NCBI GenBank assembly: GCA_034007745.1
Contig: JAVEQI010000012.1
Location: 1-64,000, forward strand
DNA: 64,000 nucleotides
DNA from: Desulforapulum sp034007745
GTDB lineage: Bacteria; Desulfobacterota; Desulfobacteria; Desulfobacterales; Desulfobacteraceae
Direction of reading: 5' to 3'
Part shown: positions 41,485-50,738 of the stretch, piece after piece
Layout of the letters: every line of letters begins with the position of its first letter
Position numbering within the stretch: the stretch's first letter is position 1
Position numbers and translations under genes: made by a program
The notes under the pieces: model-generated
The model's input: only the letters and a program-made list of their open reading frames with translations
The model's database searches: none
What the model was told of the DNA's origin: nothing

Positions 41485-42231
41485 ATGCTGAGAATAAAAA
41501 ATTTAAAGTGCAGCTACGGTAGTATAGTGGCTGTCCACGGGGTAAGCCTTTCTGTTAAAAAAGGGGAGTTGATCTCCATCATAGGAGCCAATGGCGCCGG
41601 AAAAAGCTCGCTTCTTCTTGCTGTTTGCGGTCTTTTAAAAACCTGGGAAGGTGAAATTATCTTCCAGGATAAAACCATCAGGGGCATGTCGCCGCCGGCC
41701 ATTGTACGGGCAGGCATGGGCATGGTTCCCGAAGGCCGACAGATTTTTTCACCGTTAAGCGTCATGGACAATCTTAAAATGGGAGCCTACACCCGATACC
41801 ATCGGGGAGATAACCATGGGATACAAAAGGACCTTGAAATGGTGATGGAGATGTTTCCCATCCTCAAGGATCGTTCCAAGCAGCTGGCAGGCACCCTTTC
41901 AGGCGGCGAACAGCAGATGCTGGCCATTGGCAGAGCATTGATGGCAAGACCCGAACTTCTTGTTCTGGACGAGCCGTCCATGGGACTTGCCCCTAAAATT
42001 GTAAGCATGATTTTCAAGGTCATCGTGGATTTAAGGGCTCAGGGGGTTACAATTCTTCTGGTTGAGCAGAATGCCCGGGCAGCCTTGAAAATTGCCGACC
42101 GGGGTTATGTACTTGAAACCGGGAAAATGGTACTCCAGGGCAGTGCCGAAGAGCTTCTTGTGGATGACGATGTAAAACGTGCCTACCTTGGTCAAGATTA
42201 TGGTGATTTTTATGACGGGAGGGAAGGATGA
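41485..42231 (+). CDS. livF: LivF-type branched-chain amino acid ABC transporter ATPase
   Basis: A 248-residue ABC ATPase from ATG 41485 (AGGAAAAG upstream). Walker A is GANGAGKSS, the LivF-typical GMGMVPEGRQIFSPLSVMDNLKMGAY follows, the signature is LSGGEQQMLAIGRALM, Walker B is LLVLDEPSMGLAP and the H-loop region is ILLVEQNARAAL. It is one of two ATPases of the Liv importer. The permeases, binding protein and LivG are missing upstream, where an IS remnant lies. It overlaps the ligase gene by 4 bp (ATGA). Confidence 0.93.
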   Translation: MLRIKNLKCSYGSIVAVHGVSLSVKKGELISIIGANGAGKSSLLLAVCGLLKTWEGEIIFQDKTIRGMSPPAIVRAGMGMVPEGRQIFSPLSVMDNLKMGAYTRYHRGDNHGIQKDLEMVMEMFPILKDRSKQLAGTLSGGEQQMLAIGRALMARPELLVLDEPSMGLAPKIVSMIFKVIVDLRAQGVTILLVEQNARAALKIADRGYVLETGKMVLQGSAEELLVDDDVKRAYLGQDYGDFYDGREG

Positions 42232-43457
42232 TGGTTGATGGCATGACCGTTGAAGATAAGAACCAACTCAAACTGGAGCGTCTCCAGACCACCCTGAACC
42301 GGGCGTTTAAAAATGTCCCGTTCCATCGCAACCGATTCCTGGAACGAAACATTCTCCCCGAACATATCACCTCTTTAGAGGATCTTGCAAAACTTCCTAT
42401 GATGAACCGCACCCACCTCGGGACCCACTACCCCTATGGATTGTTTGCCGTTCCCCTGCGGGACATTGTAAGAATTCATACGGCACCGGGAACGACGGCC
42501 AGCCCTTCAATCAGCGGCTATACCAAAACAGACCTTATACTCTGGAAAAACCTCGTGAACCGAAGCCTCGTGGCCGCCGGAGTCACTGATCTTGACATCA
42601 TCCAGATCCATCTTCCCCCGGGGCTTGCCAACTGGGGACGAGACTACAAGGATGGCGGCGAAACCCTTGGATCGAGTGTAATTCCCAATTCGCCTTTATC
42701 CCTTGCCAAGACCCTTATGGTTCTTAAAGATTACAAGACCACCACCCTTATAACCACACCCGCCTTTGCAGAGCAGCTTGTAGACCACATGTTTGACAGG
42801 GGGAACAACCCCAACGAACTGACCCTTAAACGGATAATTTTAGTTGGAGAACCAATTGATGAGGCTAATATCTCCGACCTTGAACAGAGCCTCCATGTGG
42901 ATGCCTGGAACCACTACGGCCTGAGCGAAATCCCGGGGCCTGCCATTGCCTTTGGCTGCAAGACCCTTGGCGGGCTTCACATCAATGACGACCATATCCT
43001 GCCGGAAATCATAGATCCTGAAACTGAAAAACCTGTTCCCATGGGTGAAAGGGGCGAGCTTGTTTTGACGACCCTGTCTGCAAGGGCCTTTCCCCTGATC
43101 CGATTTCGCACGGGGGACACGGCGCGCTTCCTGACCCACGCCTGCGGCTGCCGATCTCCTTTAATGGGAATCCAATGGTTTAAGGAGCGGACGGACAACA
43201 TGATCATCATATCGGGTATCAAGGTTTCCCTGGACCAGGTAAAGAAGTACCTGCAAAAGGCCCTTGGGATGGAGAACCCCGGCTGCACGATTGACCGACT
43301 CCGCAAAGATGGCACCGAAACCCTGGTAATTTGCCTGACCATGGACGACGCTCTTTTTTCAGACGAGATAAAAGAACTTGAAAAACTGATTATCGAAACT
43401 GGTACTGCCCTGGCCGAACAGGCTGGGGTACCGGTTAAAATTCGTCTGGTGCAGTAG
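42228..43457 (+). CDS. Phenylacetate-CoA ligase family enzyme
   Basis: A 409-residue member of the adenylate-forming PaaK group. Seen: LERLQTTLNRAFKNVPFHRNRF, LAKLPMMNRTHLGTHYPYG, HTAPGTTASPSISGYTKTDL (the S/T-rich loop, here with TTASPS), LKRIILVGEPI, NHYGLSEIPGPAIAFGC, GERGELVLTTLSARAFPLIRFRTGD and DNMIIISGIKVSLDQVKKYL. It would make an aryl- or aryl-acetyl-CoA from acid, CoA and ATP. With livF it resembles clusters for aromatic amino acid fermentation products. The true substrate is uncertain. Confidence 0.88.
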   Translation: MMVDGMTVEDKNQLKLERLQTTLNRAFKNVPFHRNRFLERNILPEHITSLEDLAKLPMMNRTHLGTHYPYGLFAVPLRDIVRIHTAPGTTASPSISGYTKTDLILWKNLVNRSLVAAGVTDLDIIQIHLPPGLANWGRDYKDGGETLGSSVIPNSPLSLAKTLMVLKDYKTTTLITTPAFAEQLVDHMFDRGNNPNELTLKRIILVGEPIDEANISDLEQSLHVDAWNHYGLSEIPGPAIAFGCKTLGGLHINDDHILPEIIDPETEKPVPMGERGELVLTTLSARAFPLIRFRTGDTARFLTHACGCRSPLMGIQWFKERTDNMIIISGIKVSLDQVKKYLQKALGMENPGCTIDRLRKDGTETLVICLTMDDALFSDEIKELEKLIIETGTALAEQAGVPVKIRLVQ

Positions 43458-43462
43458 TCTGG

Positions 43463-44836
43463 CTATAATAAAATGAAATGGGCTATAGTGAAATAAATCA
43501 TCAATCCAGTAATGTCAACGATAGTTGTCAGGGCCGGGCTTGCCACCACCGCAGGATCCCATTTCATTTTAGCCGCTCCCATGGGAAGCAGTGCGCCGAT
43601 CAAGGTCGACGTGACCACCTGCAGCCCCAGGGCAAGGGAGATGGCAAAGGCAATTCGAATCAATGAAACATTTTCTGGAGTGGTCGATCCGCCGCCAAAG
43701 AAGAAAACCCGTCCAAAGGCAATTGCCCCGAGCAGTAAAGCCAGCAAGAGGGAAACCCTGAATTCCTTGGTCAGAATAGGTAAAATATCTTTTGGGGTAA
43801 CTTCCTTAAGGGCCAGGGCCCGTACCACCAATGTGGCGGACTGACTACCTGTGTTGCCTCCGGTGTCAGCCAGCATGGGCATGAACATGGCCAGAACTGC
43901 AAACTGCATCAACAGCCCTTCAAAGCGCTGAACGATGAATCCGGATAACAGGCCCAGGATCGCCAGGGCTATTACCCAGGGATACCGGTTTTTGAAATGT
44001 CCCCACACCGTGGTTTTGATGTAAGCTGCATCCTCATGGGACCCGGTAATAGCCATGAGTTTTTCCATATCCTCGGTATGTTCCTGGGTAATGATGTCAA
44101 AGGCATCGTCATGGGTGACAATTCCCACAAGAACATTCTGGTCATTGACAATGGGCAGGGCAAGTAAACTGTACTTTTGAATTTCCAGTGCCACATCTTC
44201 CTGGTCATCCTCAACCCTTGCAAAAATGACATCCTCATGCATGATTTCATCAACACGAGCCTGACGCTGGGCCACGATCAGGTTTTTCAAGGAGACAAAG
44301 CCCACAAGTTGCCGACCCTCATTCAAAACATAGGCATAATAAATTGTCTCACGGTCAGGAGCCACTTTCCTGAGGTGTTCGATGGCCTGAGCCGTGGTGA
44401 GTTCAGGGGGCAATGTTGCATAATCGGAGGTCATGACCGCTCCGGCCGTGCCTTCTTCGTAGGCAGACAGACGCCGTATGTCCTCGCGCTCAGCCTGGGC
44501 TAGAACCGGAAGGATGGATTCCTGCAGAGTCTCGGGCAGATACTTGAACAGGTCAGTGCGCTCATCCGGCGCCATGTCAGTCATGAGGCTCGCAACATCC
44601 CCACGATTCAACCTTCCAAGAATTTCCACCTGAAGATCTTCATCTAAATGGCTGAAAATCTCAGATCGAAGAGGTTGATCCGCATGCCGGAGCACTGCCC
44701 AGGTGTCTTTGCTGGACAGGGCAGAGATCGCCTCCGAAACAATTGCAGGATGCCTTGAGCTGCAGAACTCCCTGAGGGCTGTTGAATTTCCGGTCGTGAG
44801 CAGTTCAGGGTCAACGTATAAATCCTTGTTGTTCAT
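43463..44836 (-). CDS. mgtE: Magnesium transporter MgtE
   Basis: A 457-residue protein with the full MgtE layout. The N-terminal helical domain contains VEILGRLNRGDVASLMTDMAPDE-type repeats. Two CBS domains follow at about 135-255 (TAGAVMTSDYATLPPE, VGFVSLKNLIV, VDEIMHEDVIFARV, LPIVNDQNVLVGIVTHDD). Five membrane helices make up the C-terminal third, with the pore motif PMLADTGGNTGSQSATLVVRAL. It imports Mg2+ and closes when cytoplasmic Mg2+ binds the N-terminal domains. It converges on the ligase gene. Confidence 0.95.
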   Translation of the reverse strand: MNNKDLYVDPELLTTGNSTALREFCSSRHPAIVSEAISALSSKDTWAVLRHADQPLRSEIFSHLDEDLQVEILGRLNRGDVASLMTDMAPDERTDLFKYLPETLQESILPVLAQAEREDIRRLSAYEEGTAGAVMTSDYATLPPELTTAQAIEHLRKVAPDRETIYYAYVLNEGRQLVGFVSLKNLIVAQRQARVDEIMHEDVIFARVEDDQEDVALEIQKYSLLALPIVNDQNVLVGIVTHDDAFDIITQEHTEDMEKLMAITGSHEDAAYIKTTVWGHFKNRYPWVIALAILGLLSGFIVQRFEGLLMQFAVLAMFMPMLADTGGNTGSQSATLVVRALALKEVTPKDILPILTKEFRVSLLLALLLGAIAFGRVFFFGGGSTTPENVSLIRIAFAISLALGLQVVTSTLIGALLPMGAAKMKWDPAVVASPALTTIVDITGLMIYFTIAHFILL

Positions 44837-45001
44837 GGTTACTCCTCGTTTCTGCCAAAACAGATGGATATGACATTTTTAGAAACTCCACCACGGCCGG
44901 TAATCCCAAAAATGAAGGTTGCTGAATGTTGGCCAGAATGTTCACAAAACAAAGGGCACAACCATGCACAAAGCTCAATAGCCTAAGGCTGGCAGCACCC
45001 A

Positions 45002-45241
45002 GTGTTACGGATTGGAGTGAACTTATGGCAAATGTCCAGGGAGGTTAACATAAAACTGACAAAACCCAAAAGAAATTTTACACTGCCCAGTTCCATCATC
45101 AAGATTGGAACAGGGGAACAACTCAAGTCCATGGAGAAAAATCATTGCGATGATATCCAAGGCAACTTTTTCAGTCCCCCTGTTCCGGCAGATCAATTCC
45201 TGACACTACTGCTTGAACAAGATTCAAAAAAACTGGTGTAA
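45002..45241 (+). CDS. Doubtful small ORF of unknown function
   Basis: A 79-codon frame, in which the internal Met at 45032 is an alternative start. No strong ribosome site and no known family. Residues include VNIKLTKPKRNFTLPSSII and FFSPPVPADQFLTLLLEQD. It ends at the same position as the convergent PNPOx gene. It could be a chance frame. The rest of the gap between mgtE and 45242 shows nothing recognisable. Confidence 0.25.
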   Translation: MLRIGVNLWQMSREVNIKLTKPKRNFTLPSSIIKIGTGEQLKSMEKNHCDDIQGNFFSPPVPADQFLTLLLEQDSKKLV

Positions 45242-45652
45242 TCAGGCAAGTTTTTTCCCAGCCCCAGGTCCGGGAGCCAGGCCAAAGATTTCATCAATAT
45301 GAATGACAACAGCCCCTTTGGACTTGAGGGGAAATCCAGCCTTGGAGCTTCGCTCCTCCATCCACCGGGCCGTCTCCTCAAACCTCTCACCTGTGGTTTC
45401 AACTGCGGCCGTACCCTTGATCTGATATCCCTCATGCCCCTCCCAGAAGCTTACGGCAACACTTGGGTTGGCAAGAAGATTCTCCAGTGTCTTGTTAAAG
45501 AACTGGTCTGATATAAGGATGGTGGAATCATTTAAAACCCTTTTGGCGCCCACGGGAACGGCATTGGGGACCCCTTCTGTGGTTGCAGTTGCAAAAATTG
45601 CCGTGGGCACCTTTTCAAAAAGCTCCCTGATCCGTTTAGTCATCTGAGCCAT
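45242..45652 (-). CDS. Pyridoxamine 5'-phosphate oxidase-family flavin-binding protein
   Basis: A 136-residue split-barrel protein: VPTAIFATATTEGVPNAVPVGAKRVLNDSTILISDQFFNKTLENL and NPSVAVSFWEGHEGYQIKGTAAVET (given as motif blocks only). The pattern of beta strands fits the PNPOx-like group that binds FMN, F420 or heme. It is short and not a true PdxH. A C-terminal Gly/Pro tail (APGPGAGKKL) ends the protein. Its physiological substrate is unknown. Confidence 0.82.
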   Translation of the reverse strand: MAQMTKRIRELFEKVPTAIFATATTEGVPNAVPVGAKRVLNDSTILISDQFFNKTLENLLANPSVAVSFWEGHEGYQIKGTAAVETTGERFEETARWMEERSSKAGFPLKSKGAVVIHIDEIFGLAPGPGAGKKLA

Positions 45653-45787
45653 GAGAATCTCCTTTTTGGTTTAATCTCGGTTTAACCTCTAGGGCATTAT
45701 ACCTTTCTTCCATGGTCAAAAGAGTATAAAACATCCATTACAATGTCAATCCTAACAACCATACTGGAGGTCTCGCTTTAACTTTGG

Positions 45788-48700
45788 TTAAAGCAGGGAG
45801 GTCCCGCACCAGGGACAGAATTCAAATTCCATTCCTGCCACGGGCTTTCCACATCCCGGACATCTTTTGGGTATATCGACAAGCTCAATGATCAACTCTC
45901 CTTCCCGAACGGGAATCATTTTCTTGTCCTCTTTATAGTTGGCCTCTTTGATCACGCGCTTGACCATGCCGTCCACCGGCGATAAAACAGCCCTCTCCTG
46001 TTTCATGATCGTGATATTAAAAAGCTCCTCGCCCTTTTCAACGATATCCCCCGGAGCGACATAGACAATCCACAGGTCTCCATTGCTGGGAGATGCAACG
46101 TGGAAGGGGTTGTTTTTATCCGCATTCTCTTCAGTATTGGTTTTATGTGCGGCTTTTTTGTCCATTTTTACAGGGTATGTAAAGGATTCAGCATCACAGG
46201 TGTAACGGACAAGACTGTTTCCCTCTTCATCCGGCCTGGCTATGTCCAGAATAACCAGGTCATGGGGCTTTCCATTGCTGTCTGTAAAGGTGAGCTCCTC
46301 ACCGACCTCCATGCCTTCAAACCATATGGAAAGGGGCAGCCTGTGGGGATTGCCAAACTCCTCACGGTATCCCATGGTCTTCAGGGCATCCGTGGGATGA
46401 TTCAGATACATGATCAGCTCTTTCCTGGAGGGGTTCCGGTTGATAAGAGCGGCAAGTTCTTCTCTCTCCCTGTCAATATCCACTGGAGCAAGGAACTTTA
46501 ACGGAGACTCTTCGGTCCTGAGCGCTATTACCTCGCCATAGTCCGCGCCAAATGCGCTCTCATAAACCCAATCCGCAGGAAACCCGAGGGGCAGAGGTCC
46601 AAACTCTCCCTTTAAAAGATTTTTAAAGGCATCGTTGCTTTCCCTGTAGAGCATCAACCGCTCTTTTTTCAGCATTTCATTTAATTCCGCCTCTGGAGTA
46701 CCGGCAACCCCTTCCAATACATGAAGGAGGTGCTGGACTTCGTTTTCACCCCCCCTATTAAAGGCGGCGGTAACGGCCAGGAATGCCGTGTTCCAGGTGA
46801 TCTGGGAGCCTGGCGTGACATCGTGGTAACGAACGATCTTCCGGGTTCCCGCAAGGAACCTGAGCATATAGGGCAGCAGGTTAATATACCCCTGTTTCAG
46901 GGCGCCCTCCTGGGAAGAAGAGGTTGCACCGCCGGGCATGGCATGGGAAACCACCTGGTGGTCGATCCCCTGGAAATAGGGGGCCGTGTACCGGTCGTAA
47001 AAGGGCATGATCTGCTTTAAGACAAATCCGGCGGAGTAAATCATCTGCCGGTTAATATTTGTCTCAAGTCCCATTTCATCCTCCAGAAAGGCTGCCATGG
47101 ACAGAACATCCCCCTGGCCATACCATCGCACGGCCTCTCCCAAGCCGGTATCAACTATGTTTGCCCCGGCCATGGCGGCCGCACCCACGGCAGGAACAAA
47201 CAATCCATCAGTATAGTGCCGGTGATAATGAATTAAAAGTTCAGGGTATTTTTTTCGAATCTCTGAGACCAGATGCTTTATAAACCTGGGCGGACATACC
47301 CCTGCCATATCCTTTAGCCCGAGGATAATGGTTTTTTCAGCGCTTTTTTCCCCGAGACCTGTCACCTCCCTTACCATTGCAAGGATCTGATCTACAACGC
47401 CGAGATAGTGGGGGACATCAAACCCCTCGGCCCAGGAGAGGGAGATTGCCGGTTCAAATACATTGCTATGGGAGTTTAAAACCACCTCGGCAAAGGGTCG
47501 CATGTTCTCAATATGGTTTAAAAAATCAAAGCAGCGCACAATATCATAATCTTCACAGATTAACTCTCCTGTGAGCTGCATGAGATTTTTGGGCTGGGGT
47601 TTGTATCCCAGAAGATTGGTGGAGCGAACCAGTATCTGTTTGGGTGTTCTAGGGGCAAACCTGTTCCACTCCCGGGACTCATGGAAGGGATAGGTCATAT
47701 TGGCCAGCATGGCCACATGGAAATGGGCACCACCGCCGTTCTCAAGGGAGAAAAACCCGCATTCGTCAAGATAGGGCCCCACAAGGGCATCTTCGGCCAG
47801 GCGAAACCGGTTCCCGCTGTTGGACTGGGTGATATCCCGGGTTGTCGTGTCCGTAAAATGGACCTGGTTGGAATCCCTAATAAAGGAAAGAAGTGCGTCG
47901 CGATCCCCCCGGGGATAGGCTTTAGATGTCTGATTCTTCACAATAGGAGGTAAAACCGGTTCAAAATTACCCAGGCGCTTGTCCTCCGGTCCGCGGTACT
48001 CTCCAAGGCCCAGAAATGGATTGTACCCCCTGGCTGAGATCTCAGCCACAAGGCGGCACAACCGGACCGCCTCTAGTTCGTTATCCTTATACCTGAGCAA
48101 TTCCGGTGCATTGGCAACAAAATTGGTGTCACAATTGCCCGTTTTAAACCGGGGATGGGTGATGATCTGCCGGTGAAAGGGGATAGTGGTTTTCAGACCG
48201 CCTACGATATATTCCTTTAAGGCACGCTTCATAATTCCCAGCACTTTGGACCAGGTTGTACCATAGGCCACAAGAAGGGAAGCTGCAGAATCATACTGGG
48301 CAGGAAAATCATACCCTCCGGAAATGCAGGAATCCAGGCGGACTCCCGGACCTCCCGGTGAAATATACCGGGTGATCTTCCCAGCATTGGGCTTAAAATC
48401 GTTCTGGGGATCTTCGCAGTTGATCCTCACCTGCATGGCATGGTTAAAGGGCCGGGTCTGCTCCTCGTTGAACCGCAGCCGGGAACCAAAGGCAATGGCG
48501 ATCTGTTCTTCCACAAGATCAATTCCATAACGGCACTCGGTGACGCCATGCTCCACCTGAAGCCGGGTGTTGACCTCGATGAGATAGGGGCGGCCGTTGT
48601 CATCCACCAGAAACTCCACCGTTGCCAGGGAGTGATACCCCACCGCCCGGACCAGTTTTCTGGCATAGGACTTTAACTCTTCCCTTAATTCAGGAGTGAT

Positions 48701-49477
48701 TCCAGGCCAGGGAGACGGGGTAATCTCCACCAGTTTCTGATGGTTACGCTGAATGGTGCAGTCCCTTTCGTCAAAGGCAAAGACATTTCCATGCTGATCC
48801 GCCACCACCTGGATTTCTATATGCCGGACCGATGTGAGCAGCTTTTCCACAAAGAGCCTGGGGTTGCCAAACGAAGCATGGGCCAGGGCACTGGCCTTGT
48901 CAAAGGCTGTCTCAAGCTGCTCTTCGTGAAAGATCTCATAGATGCCCCTGCCGCCGCCGCCCCCTTCGGCCTTGAGCATCACGGGAAATCCCAGCTCTTT
49001 GGCAATCTCCCTTGCCTCAGATATGGTGACAGCGCCGGAGGAACCTGGAACCACCGGAACACCCTGCTCAATGGCAAGGTTTCTTACCGCAACCTTATTC
49101 CCCAGAAGACGCATGGGCTCGGTTTCAGGGCCGATAAAAATAATGCCTGCCTGTTTACATTTCTGGGGAAAGGAGAAATCTTCCGAGGCAAACCCCCACC
49201 CCGGGTGAATGGCGGCAATGTTCCGGGCTTTGGCAAGGGAGATGATTCTGTCAATATCCAGGTATGCCCTGGTATTTTCTCCCAGGAGCAGCAGCTCCTG
49301 GGCACTGGAGGTGAAGGGGGCAGTTTTATCCACATCCGTTGTGGTGACAACGGGAATCCCGTCAAACATCTCCCTTATGGATCTTACAATCCGCCGGGCA
49401 GTGATACCCCTGTTGGCAACCAGTATGCGTTTGCCCTTGATATGTTCAACCACCTGTTCAAAGGTTTTTTCTTGCAT
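45788..49477 (-). CDS. Divergent pyruvate-carboxylase-like biotin enzyme with C-terminal zinc ribbon
   Basis: About 1229 residues from ATG 49477 (AGGAG upstream). Biotin carboxylase (about 10-480): ILVANRGITARRIVRSIRE, HPGWGFASEDFSF, KAEGGGGGRGIYEI, ERDCTIQRNHQKLVEITPS, EVNTRLQVEHGVTE. Carboxyltransferase (about 560-880): DTTTRDITQSNSGNRFR, LGLKDMAGVCPPRFIK (carbamylated Lys) and LLIHYHRHYTDG, where PC normally has HTHDT/SG. The biotin domain has ITIMKQERAV with Lys near 1159, in place of AMKM. The last 26 residues are a zinc ribbon (CPGC..CPWC). It probably makes oxaloacetate from pyruvate. birA precedes it by 2 bp. Confidence 0.85.
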   Translation of the reverse strand: MQEKTFEQVVEHIKGKRILVANRGITARRIVRSIREMFDGIPVVTTTDVDKTAPFTSSAQELLLLGENTRAYLDIDRIISLAKARNIAAIHPGWGFASEDFSFPQKCKQAGIIFIGPETEPMRLLGNKVAVRNLAIEQGVPVVPGSSGAVTISEAREIAKELGFPVMLKAEGGGGGRGIYEIFHEEQLETAFDKASALAHASFGNPRLFVEKLLTSVRHIEIQVVADQHGNVFAFDERDCTIQRNHQKLVEITPSPWPGITPELREELKSYARKLVRAVGYHSLATVEFLVDDNGRPYLIEVNTRLQVEHGVTECRYGIDLVEEQIAIAFGSRLRFNEEQTRPFNHAMQVRINCEDPQNDFKPNAGKITRYISPGGPGVRLDSCISGGYDFPAQYDSAASLLVAYGTTWSKVLGIMKRALKEYIVGGLKTTIPFHRQIITHPRFKTGNCDTNFVANAPELLRYKDNELEAVRLCRLVAEISARGYNPFLGLGEYRGPEDKRLGNFEPVLPPIVKNQTSKAYPRGDRDALLSFIRDSNQVHFTDTTTRDITQSNSGNRFRLAEDALVGPYLDECGFFSLENGGGAHFHVAMLANMTYPFHESREWNRFAPRTPKQILVRSTNLLGYKPQPKNLMQLTGELICEDYDIVRCFDFLNHIENMRPFAEVVLNSHSNVFEPAISLSWAEGFDVPHYLGVVDQILAMVREVTGLGEKSAEKTIILGLKDMAGVCPPRFIKHLVSEIRKKYPELLIHYHRHYTDGLFVPAVGAAAMAGANIVDTGLGEAVRWYGQGDVLSMAAFLEDEMGLETNINRQMIYSAGFVLKQIMPFYDRYTAPYFQGIDHQVVSHAMPGGATSSSQEGALKQGYINLLPYMLRFLAGTRKIVRYHDVTPGSQITWNTAFLAVTAAFNRGGENEVQHLLHVLEGVAGTPEAELNEMLKKERLMLYRESNDAFKNLLKGEFGPLPLGFPADWVYESAFGADYGEVIALRTEESPLKFLAPVDIDREREELAALINRNPSRKELIMYLNHPTDALKTMGYREEFGNPHRLPLSIWFEGMEVGEELTFTDSNGKPHDLVILDIARPDEEGNSLVRYTCDAESFTYPVKMDKKAAHKTNTEENADKNNPFHVASPSNGDLWIVYVAPGDIVEKGEELFNITIMKQERAVLSPVDGMVKRVIKEANYKEDKKMIPVREGELIIELVDIPKRCPGCGKPVAGMEFEFCPWCGTSLL

Positions 49478-49479
49478 TT

Positions 49480-50229
49480 TCAACTCCTGTTCATGGCAGA
49501 TCCATCCCCAGGAGAGATACTTCCCGATTGAATGATCTGAATTTTATCGTTCATCAATAGTTTCAGTCCCCCATTTTCCGCAACCCCCATGAGGATGGCA
49601 GTGCTGGTTTTGTTTTCACGGTCGGTCAGATGGACGTTTTCGTTTTTAAATGCCAGATAGTCATGGATCTCTGTGATAAATCCTGACGGGATTTTTGTCT
49701 CAACGATCCGGGTGAAATCATCCCGGCATTGACCCAATAGATCCTGCCACAGATCAAGCGGGGTAAACTCATATCCAAAGTCCATAAGGGATGCGGCAGG
49801 TATTACACGGGGGGTGGGGAGCAGTTCCCTGCCCGGACTTGACAGGAGATTTATTCCCACTCCCACCACGGCTGAATCCCCCTTTATTTCAGTAAGAATC
49901 CCCCCAACCTTTTTACCTCCCAGGATGAGATCATTGGGCCACTTGATGGTCATTTGAACATTGAGCCCGGCAAAACTCTTTGCCAGGGAATATCCCACAA
50001 TCAAAGACAATAAATTCTCCCAGGGCGGAGGCGGCAGGGGAAATCGGGTGGCACTGTAAATATTGCCCCCAGGTGACAACCAGCTCCTTCCTAACTGCCC
50101 CCGGCCGCACCATTGATTCAAGGCCAGGACCGACCCCCATTCCGGCAAGCTTTTTTTGGCAATAAACTGCCATGCCACGTCCATGGCCGAAGAACAGGAC
50201 CCTGTTACCCAAATAAAACAACTATTCAT
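49480..50229 (-). CDS. birA: Biotin--[acetyl-CoA-carboxylase] ligase
   Basis: A 249-residue ligase of the short BirA/BPL type without the N-terminal DNA-binding domain. Seen: LALNQWCGRGQLGRSWLSPGGNIY (biotin-binding GRGxxGR), MTIKWPNDLILGGKKVGGILTEI and AVVGVGINLLS, then the C-terminal SH3-like part. It transfers biotin via biotinoyl-AMP to the acceptor Lys. Its stop lies 2 bp before the carboxylase start, so the two are one transcript and the carboxylase is its likely substrate. As it lacks the wHTH it should not repress transcription. Confidence 0.92.
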   Translation of the reverse strand: MNSCFIWVTGSCSSAMDVAWQFIAKKSLPEWGSVLALNQWCGRGQLGRSWLSPGGNIYSATRFPLPPPPWENLLSLIVGYSLAKSFAGLNVQMTIKWPNDLILGGKKVGGILTEIKGDSAVVGVGINLLSSPGRELLPTPRVIPAASLMDFGYEFTPLDLWQDLLGQCRDDFTRIVETKIPSGFITEIHDYLAFKNENVHLTDRENKTSTAILMGVAENGGLKLLMNDKIQIIQSGSISPGDGSAMNRS

Positions 50230-50422
50230 GAGGTTCTCAGCCTGTTTTCCATAACCGTCCCTATCCTGACACTCAAAAGGTATAGGGTATAGGATAAGAA
50301 CTTCCTTTTTGTCAAGAAGAGTATGGAAAAAGCAGCTATTCTCATTTTGACTTCCTTGTTTAGGCGTCAGCCAGTATCACCTTGCTGAACGAAGAAAGTC
50401 GGGGGAATCACCCTGAATGTGC

Positions 50423-50680
50423 CTAATTGATTTTTTTTGCCTTTTCTATGAGATCATACAAGGTGGCAACCTTGTCCTTTGAACCTGCCAGAATTTCTTT
50501 TATTTGAGACGGGGTGTAGTGGGATTCCATGAATTCCCGGACATCAAACCGCTCGTACCAGCAATCAAAAATCTTAAAGCAGGCAATGCCCCGGGTGCCC
50601 ATGCGGCAGTAAGAAAAATCAACATCATGGCCCAGACGTCGACAATACCCCCGCTGTGTATCAAACTTATCTTCACTCAT
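50423..50680 (-). CDS. Small four-cysteine protein of unknown function
   Basis: An 85-residue protein. Four cysteines at residues 13, 25, 34 and 40 lie in GYCRRLGHDVDFSYCRMGTR and GIACFKIFDCWYERFDV, and a helical C-terminus follows. The spacing suggests a metal or Fe-S site. I recall relatives in Desulfobacterota but no function. It lies upstream of birA and downstream of trpB2 on the same strand. The 193-bp gap to birA has no recognised feature. Confidence 0.65.
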   Translation of the reverse strand: MSEDKFDTQRGYCRRLGHDVDFSYCRMGTRGIACFKIFDCWYERFDVREFMESHYTPSQIKEILAGSKDKVATLYDLIEKAKKIN

Positions 50681-50738
50681 TTAAAGTCACCATGAATCCC
50701 TGGCCTGGACGAACCAGGCCAGGAATGGAAAAGAGAGG

